From assembly GCA_027485535.1 (NCBI GenBank), contig JAIXQV010000064.1, positions 1-15,265 on the forward strand: a stretch of 15,265 nucleotides of DNA. The letters run 5' to 3'. Shown piece after piece: positions 12,604 to 15,265 of this stretch. Numbering within the stretch: the first letter of the stretch is position 1; every line of letters starts with the position of its first letter. This stretch comes from Oxalobacteraceae bacterium. GTDB taxonomy: Bacteria; Pseudomonadota; Gammaproteobacteria; Burkholderiales; Burkholderiaceae_D. A model generated the notes under the pieces. That model ran no database searches, had not been told where the DNA came from, and saw only the letters and a program-made list of their open reading frames with translations. The position numbers were made by a program, and so were the translations under genes.

Positions 12604-12987
12604 ATGACACCCAAGAATCTGCTTCCCGCGTTGCTCTTGCTCGTTCTCTGCGTCTCGGCTCAGGCCGACATGGTCAAAGTGTTTGAAAATATTCGTGGCA
12701 CCGTGGTCTATGCGGATAGCTCTACCCTGTCCGAGAATGGTGATTTGCGGCGCGTCGTTGAGGTTCAGTCTTATCGTGAGCCGGGGCCGCGCGGCATGCT
12801 CTCAATGAAGCTGGTCAAGGAATACAACTGCAAAAAAGAAACGGCACAAATCATTTCATACTCAATGCACAGCGAGCGCATGGCCAAGGGGAACCTGATC
12901 GGACAAGTCAATACACCGGGTCCAGTGGATAATTTAACGAAAAATCCAGGCGGTGCCGGCGGCTGGCGCTTCGCCTGCGGCAAGTAA
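12604..12987 (+). CDS. Small periplasmic protein, surface-adhesin-E-like
   Basis: A 127-residue protein with a Sec signal peptide (1-21, cleavage likely after AQA). The mature part of about 106 residues has the layout of surface-adhesin-E-like proteins: an early strand with Tyr-Ala-Asp-Ser-Ser (36-40), an EVQSY strand, a Lys-Glu-Tyr-Asn-Cys segment (72-76) and a final Trp121 and Cys125. Cys76 and Cys125 probably form a disulfide, and the residue ahead of the first Cys group (Glu-Tyr/Phe) is shared with the partial protein at the left edge. Members are small secreted beta-proteins; the name comes from a Haemophilus adhesin, but most homologues have no proven function. ATG 12604 is chosen because it begins a clean signal peptide; a TTG-started extension from 12529 is not credible. 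No clear Shine-Dalgarno site precedes it. Confidence 0.75.
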   Translation: MTPKNLLPALLLLVLCVSAQADMVKVFENIRGTVVYADSSTLSENGDLRRVVEVQSYREPGPRGMLSMKLVKEYNCKKETAQIISYSMHSERMAKGNLIGQVNTPGPVDNLTKNPGGAGGWRFACGK

Positions 12988-13065
12988 TTCAGGAAAAATC
13001 TGGTGCGTGCGTGAGAGCAGTTCCAACTAGCGTGTCGGCAATGAGTCTGCCTAATTCGGGTCTGC

Positions 13066-13461
13066 ATGAGCCACGATAAAAACAACGAGAAGCACGATCC
13101 GGCGCCACTCGAATCCGATTTCGATGTATTCAGGCGTGACGGCAGCACGCGCTTGCCGAATCAACAGTTTCCAGCCTCTTCCTTTGAAGCGACCCATCGC
13201 ACTGGGCCTGTTGAACCGCGCGTGTTAAAAGATATTCATGATGCACCACCGGCGATCGTCAAGCCGCTGAATGAAACACGCTTGCAGGACACGCCAGTAG
13301 TAACTGAGATTAGCGACACCGTTGAACCGATCACGGTTCGCCTGGAGACCTATAGCGTTGATCTGGCTGCACGCATCGCCCGGGTAAAAGCGGAACAACA
13401 AGAAGCGCTCGATGGTTTGCAGCATCTGCAAGAAGAGAGCAAAGGCGAGAGTAAAGATTAA
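13066..13461 (+). CDS. Hypothetical soluble protein, mostly disordered with C-terminal helix
   Basis: I do not recognise a family for this 131-residue protein. It has no signal peptide or membrane segment. The first about 75 residues are rich in charged residues, Pro, Asn, Thr and Ser and are probably flexible. Residues about 90-131 form a predicted amphipathic helix rich in Glu, Gln, Ala, Lys and Leu (from VRLETYSVDLAARI to the charged end), which may form a coiled coil and dimerise. ATG 13066 is the only sensible start; the upstream CGGG is a weak ribosome site. Its stop ends 1 nt short of the stop of the opposing small membrane gene. Steady codon use and the absence of any competing long frame on the same strand support a real gene; function unknown. 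Confidence 0.65.
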   Translation: MSHDKNNEKHDPAPLESDFDVFRRDGSTRLPNQQFPASSFEATHRTGPVEPRVLKDIHDAPPAIVKPLNETRLQDTPVVTEISDTVEPITVRLETYSVDLAARIARVKAEQQEALDGLQHLQEESKGESKD

Positions 13462-13462
13462 A

Positions 13463-13660
13463 TCAGAAATAACACCAGAGCCCAAGACAACGTCCCGAAG
13501 CCCATTGAATCAGCACATCCAGTACCAAGCCCAGCACTGCCACCGGCAAGCCGAGATACACCAAGGCCCAAAACGCCGCCCACAAGGTCAGCCGCGGTTC
13601 TTCAAGGCGGTGCCCCATCACGGTTTGTTCGCGGCGTTTACGTTTCAGTTGCTCGAGCAT
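13463..13660 (-). CDS. Small single-helix membrane protein, unknown function
   Basis: A 65-residue product with a strongly basic N-terminus (MLEQLKRKRREQ), a short polar link, then one hydrophobic segment (about 24-52, LWAAFWALVYLGLPVAVLGL and on) and a short aromatic end WCYF. The positive-inside rule puts the N-terminus in the cytoplasm. A protein-like composition in the minus frame, with a clean basic-hydrophobic split, argues that it is real rather than a shadow; no other frame there gives a better protein. It converges on the hypothetical gene (stops 1 nt apart) and diverges from the FemAB-like gene across just 40 bp. There is no obvious ribosome site, so it might be translated from a leaderless or very short leader. 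I recognise no family. Confidence 0.6.
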   Translation of the reverse strand: MLEQLKRKRREQTVMGHRLEEPRLTLWAAFWALVYLGLPVAVLGLVLDVLIQWASGRCLGLWCYF

Positions 13661-13675
13661 GCTGGGATTAAATTA

Positions 13676-13695
13676 AATTGAATTGAATTGAATTG
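13676..13695. repeat. Pentanucleotide tandem repeat (AATTG)4
   Basis: Four exact AATTG units fill 13676-13695, preceded by a related AATTA unit (13671-13675) and part of another. They occupy most of the 40 bp between the start codon of the small membrane gene (13660) and that of the FemAB-like gene (13701). A gain or loss of one unit would shift spacing by 5 bp. Confidence 0.9.
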
Positions 13696-13700
13696 AAATA

Positions 13701-14645
13701 ATGACGATTGATTCTAATCGATGGCAGGTTCATTGGGGCGGTCACCAGCTCGCTGAATGGGATGCCGCGCATGTGGCAGTACTCGGCGCGCTTCAACAAG
13801 ACTGGTCCTACGGTAGCGCGATGCTGTCGCTAGGCGTGCCGGTGCTACGTGCGCGTATCGATCAAGACGGTGAGACGGTTGCGCAAGCACAGTTCATCGT
13901 ACGCCGCTTCGGTCGGTTTGCATCGGTCGCGCTCTGCTCACGCGGACCGATCTGGCGAAAACAGCTCTCTTCGACCGAGCAGACTCAGGTCTACCAAGCG
14001 CTCAAGCGCACCCTGCCACTCTCCGGCTTACGCGTGATGCTGGTCACGCCAGAACAACCCGTCGGCGAAGCAAATGGGCTAACAGCGATACGGCGCGTCG
14101 TGACGGGCATGTCGACGGTGCTGCTCGACCTCAATCCGAGCATGGAAGAATTACGCGCCAATCTGGAACACCGTTGGCGGCATCAACTAGCGAATAGCGA
14201 ATCATCGGCTTTGCGAGTGGAGCGCGTTGGAACACAGCTGAATCAGTTTCAATGGTTGCTGGAGGCCGATATCGCACAGCGCCAAGATCGCGGTCTGGAT
14301 GGTTTGCCGCCCGCGTTTGTCCAGCGCTACACCCTGACTCGCACACCCGCAGCGAGCACCATCCTCACATTGCGCGCTGATGCCGGACGTGAGCGTGTCG
14401 CTGCGATGATGTTCCTTATACACGGCGCGTCTGCCACTTATCACATTGGCTGGACCAGCGACGCGGGTCGCGATGCACATGCGCATAATCTGATTCTCTG
14501 GAAAGCCATCGAAGAGCTAAAAGCGCGTGGCATACAGCAGCTTGATCTCGGTAGCGTCAATACCATTCGCAGCGCGGGGGTTGCGCGCTTCAAGCTAAGA
14601 ACAGGTGGCAAGCTGGTCACGCTCGCGGGAAGCTATTTGTTGTGA
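13701..14645 (+). CDS. FemAB/GNAT-like acyltransferase (BioF2-like acetyltransferase domain)
   Basis: A 314-residue soluble protein of the GNAT-fold group that includes FemA/FemB and the BioF2-like acetyltransferases; members move amino acids or acyl groups onto cell-wall or lipid precursors. The N-terminal half (about 30-135) is a degenerate GNAT repeat with FIVRRFGRFASVAL and RGPIW. The second half shows the hallmark Leu-x-x-Asn-Leu-x-x-x-Trp-Arg-x-x-Leu (151-163), the strand AAMMFLIHGASATYHIGWTS (234-253), an LILWKAIEELKARGIQQLDL helix-strand (264-283), and the closing VARFKLRTGGK (294-304), where FemAB-type proteins bind their substrate. The length is typical for a two-GNAT-domain member. 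ATG 13701 has no Shine-Dalgarno site and immediately follows a (AATTG)4 repeat. The acceptor is unknown; exopolysaccharide or peptidoglycan precursors are plausible. Confidence 0.82.
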   Translation: MTIDSNRWQVHWGGHQLAEWDAAHVAVLGALQQDWSYGSAMLSLGVPVLRARIDQDGETVAQAQFIVRRFGRFASVALCSRGPIWRKQLSSTEQTQVYQALKRTLPLSGLRVMLVTPEQPVGEANGLTAIRRVVTGMSTVLLDLNPSMEELRANLEHRWRHQLANSESSALRVERVGTQLNQFQWLLEADIAQRQDRGLDGLPPAFVQRYTLTRTPAASTILTLRADAGRERVAAMMFLIHGASATYHIGWTSDAGRDAHAHNLILWKAIEELKARGIQQLDLGSVNTIRSAGVARFKLRTGGKLVTLAGSYLL

Positions 14646-14723
14646 GTGACCGTGTATATCTGAGTGGGCAAGCCAGTATCCATTAACATCAGGCTGTCAC
14701 TGAACTTCATGAGGGGGTATTGA
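14646..14723. promoter_or_regulatory. Short spacer with strong ribosome site for the last gene
   Basis: The 78-nt spacer carries GAGGGG (14711-14716) 7 nt before ATG 14724, the strongest ribosome site in this part of the window. No terminator for the preceding gene is seen, so read-through from it is possible. Confidence 0.5.
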
Positions 14724-15218
14724 ATGCTTCGCGCCACACTGACACCGAGCTATATCATCAGCCCCTTGCTGATCTTCACCCTCTGCCTCGGGCTGCTCTC
14801 GCCCACTCACGCTACGGCCGAGTCACGACTGGCACAACAAGCCTTGCACTGCTCGGCGATATTTAGTGTGTTTGCCGAAAGTCTGGCCGACGACAGCAAG
14901 CGAGTGAAAGAGTTCAAGCGCGGGGTCGAGATATTCACCGAGCTGTATGTAAAAGAAAGCGAAGGCGACCCGGCGGTGGCCAAGCGCGATGCCGAGCAGC
15001 GCCGCACGGCACTGCTCACCGAGTTTCAGCAGCAGATGGCGCAGCGTGAGCCTTACCTGCGCGAGGATGGCGTGGTCTGCGGTGCCTGGGCCGAGGCATT
15101 TTTTGCACAAGGCGAGAGCTGGACTTTCGTGCCGGTGTACCCCAAGGTCATCTCGATCAGCGCGCGTCAGAAGTACACCCCGCTCGGCGCCGAAGCCTTC
15201 CCGCGCTGGCGTCGCTAA
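14724..15218 (+). CDS. Secreted two-cysteine protein of unknown function
   Basis: A 164-residue protein with a long signal peptide (hydrophobic core about 10-26, probable cleavage after THA or ATA near 30-32). The mature part is largely helical, with HCSAIF (42-47) and VVCGAW (117-122) supplying a cysteine pair, Cys43 and Cys119, that probably form a disulfide. Between them are charged amphipathic helices rich in Lys, Glu and Arg. The C-terminal end holds short aromatic strands and finishes PRWRR. I recognise the layout from unnamed periplasmic proteins of Betaproteobacteria but no named domain, and I give no function. It begins at ATG 14724 after a strong ribosome site and may be co-transcribed with the FemAB-like gene 78 nt upstream. 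Confidence 0.75.
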   Translation: MLRATLTPSYIISPLLIFTLCLGLLSPTHATAESRLAQQALHCSAIFSVFAESLADDSKRVKEFKRGVEIFTELYVKESEGDPAVAKRDAEQRRTALLTEFQQQMAQREPYLREDGVVCGAWAEAFFAQGESWTFVPVYPKVISISARQKYTPLGAEAFPRWRR

Positions 15219-15225
15219 CTCAGAT

Positions 15226-15245
15226 GCCGCTTTGACAATGGCGGC
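15226..15245 (+). terminator. Weak hairpin after the last gene
   Basis: GCCGC (15226-15230) pairs with GCGGC (15241-15245) with a 10-nt loop, followed by TTCTT. Position just after the stop (15218) suits a terminator, but the stem is short. Confidence 0.25.
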
Positions 15246-15265
15246 TTCTTGAGGGACCGCCGCTC

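Overview
The window most resembles a chromosomal segment of a polyhydroxyalkanoate-storing Gram-negative betaproteobacterium, probably of Burkholderiales type. The support is a TatB with the N-terminus and basic C-terminal tail I associate with Burkholderiales, a short phasin ending in Lys-Lys-Ala5, MltD, signal peptides of Gram-negative type, and fairly GC-rich genes with AT-richer spacers. No rRNA, tRNA, CRISPR array, insertion sequence or phage gene is visible. The taxonomic call is inference from family resemblance recalled from memory.

Layout, left to right. (1) 2-1092, plus strand: the tail of a small secreted protein (surface-adhesin-E-like), a tatB gene without tatA or tatC beside it, and a periplasmic DUF4399 protein, packed with 2-3 nt gaps. 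(2) 1303-3531: a serine alpha/beta hydrolase (monoacylglycerol-lipase type) convergent with a mltD-type lytic transglycosylase. (3) 8376-3718, minus strand: an envelope cassette made of a SulP anion transporter without a STAS domain, an acyltransferase-3/SGNH fusion, and a secreted stand-alone SGNH protein, closed by a hairpin at 3655-3680. (4) 8603-9280, plus strand: a class-I amidotransferase-like protein (BPL_N type), ending at a bidirectional terminator shared with (5) the phasin gene at 9961-9389. (6) 12296-10333, minus strand: an aminotransferase and a short-chain dehydrogenase, coupled by a 1-nt stop/start overlap. (7) 12604-15218: a second surface-adhesin-E-like protein, a hypothetical soluble protein, a small membrane protein on the minus strand, a FemAB/GNAT-like acyltransferase and a secreted two-cysteine protein of unknown function.

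Most genes concern the cell envelope: Tat export, peptidoglycan cleavage, O-acylation of a surface glycan, and small periplasmic proteins. The phasin belongs to carbon storage. The most unusual non-coding DNA is at 10165-10334, between the dehydrogenase and the phasin. There a 27-bp sequence occurs twice in direct orientation, and an imperfect inverted copy lies between the two, inside a 119-nt nested inverted repeat that overlaps the dehydrogenase stop codon. Other signals are a 20-bp perfect palindrome (12418-12437), a 10-bp inverted repeat between divergent genes (8458-8492), an inverted repeat centred on the phasin -35 box (10029-10071), and a pentanucleotide tandem repeat in a 40-bp divergent spacer (13676-13695). 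I see no obvious complete new defence or biosynthetic system. The best candidates for new biology are the SulP/acyltransferase/SGNH cassette and the repeat cluster next to the phasin gene.
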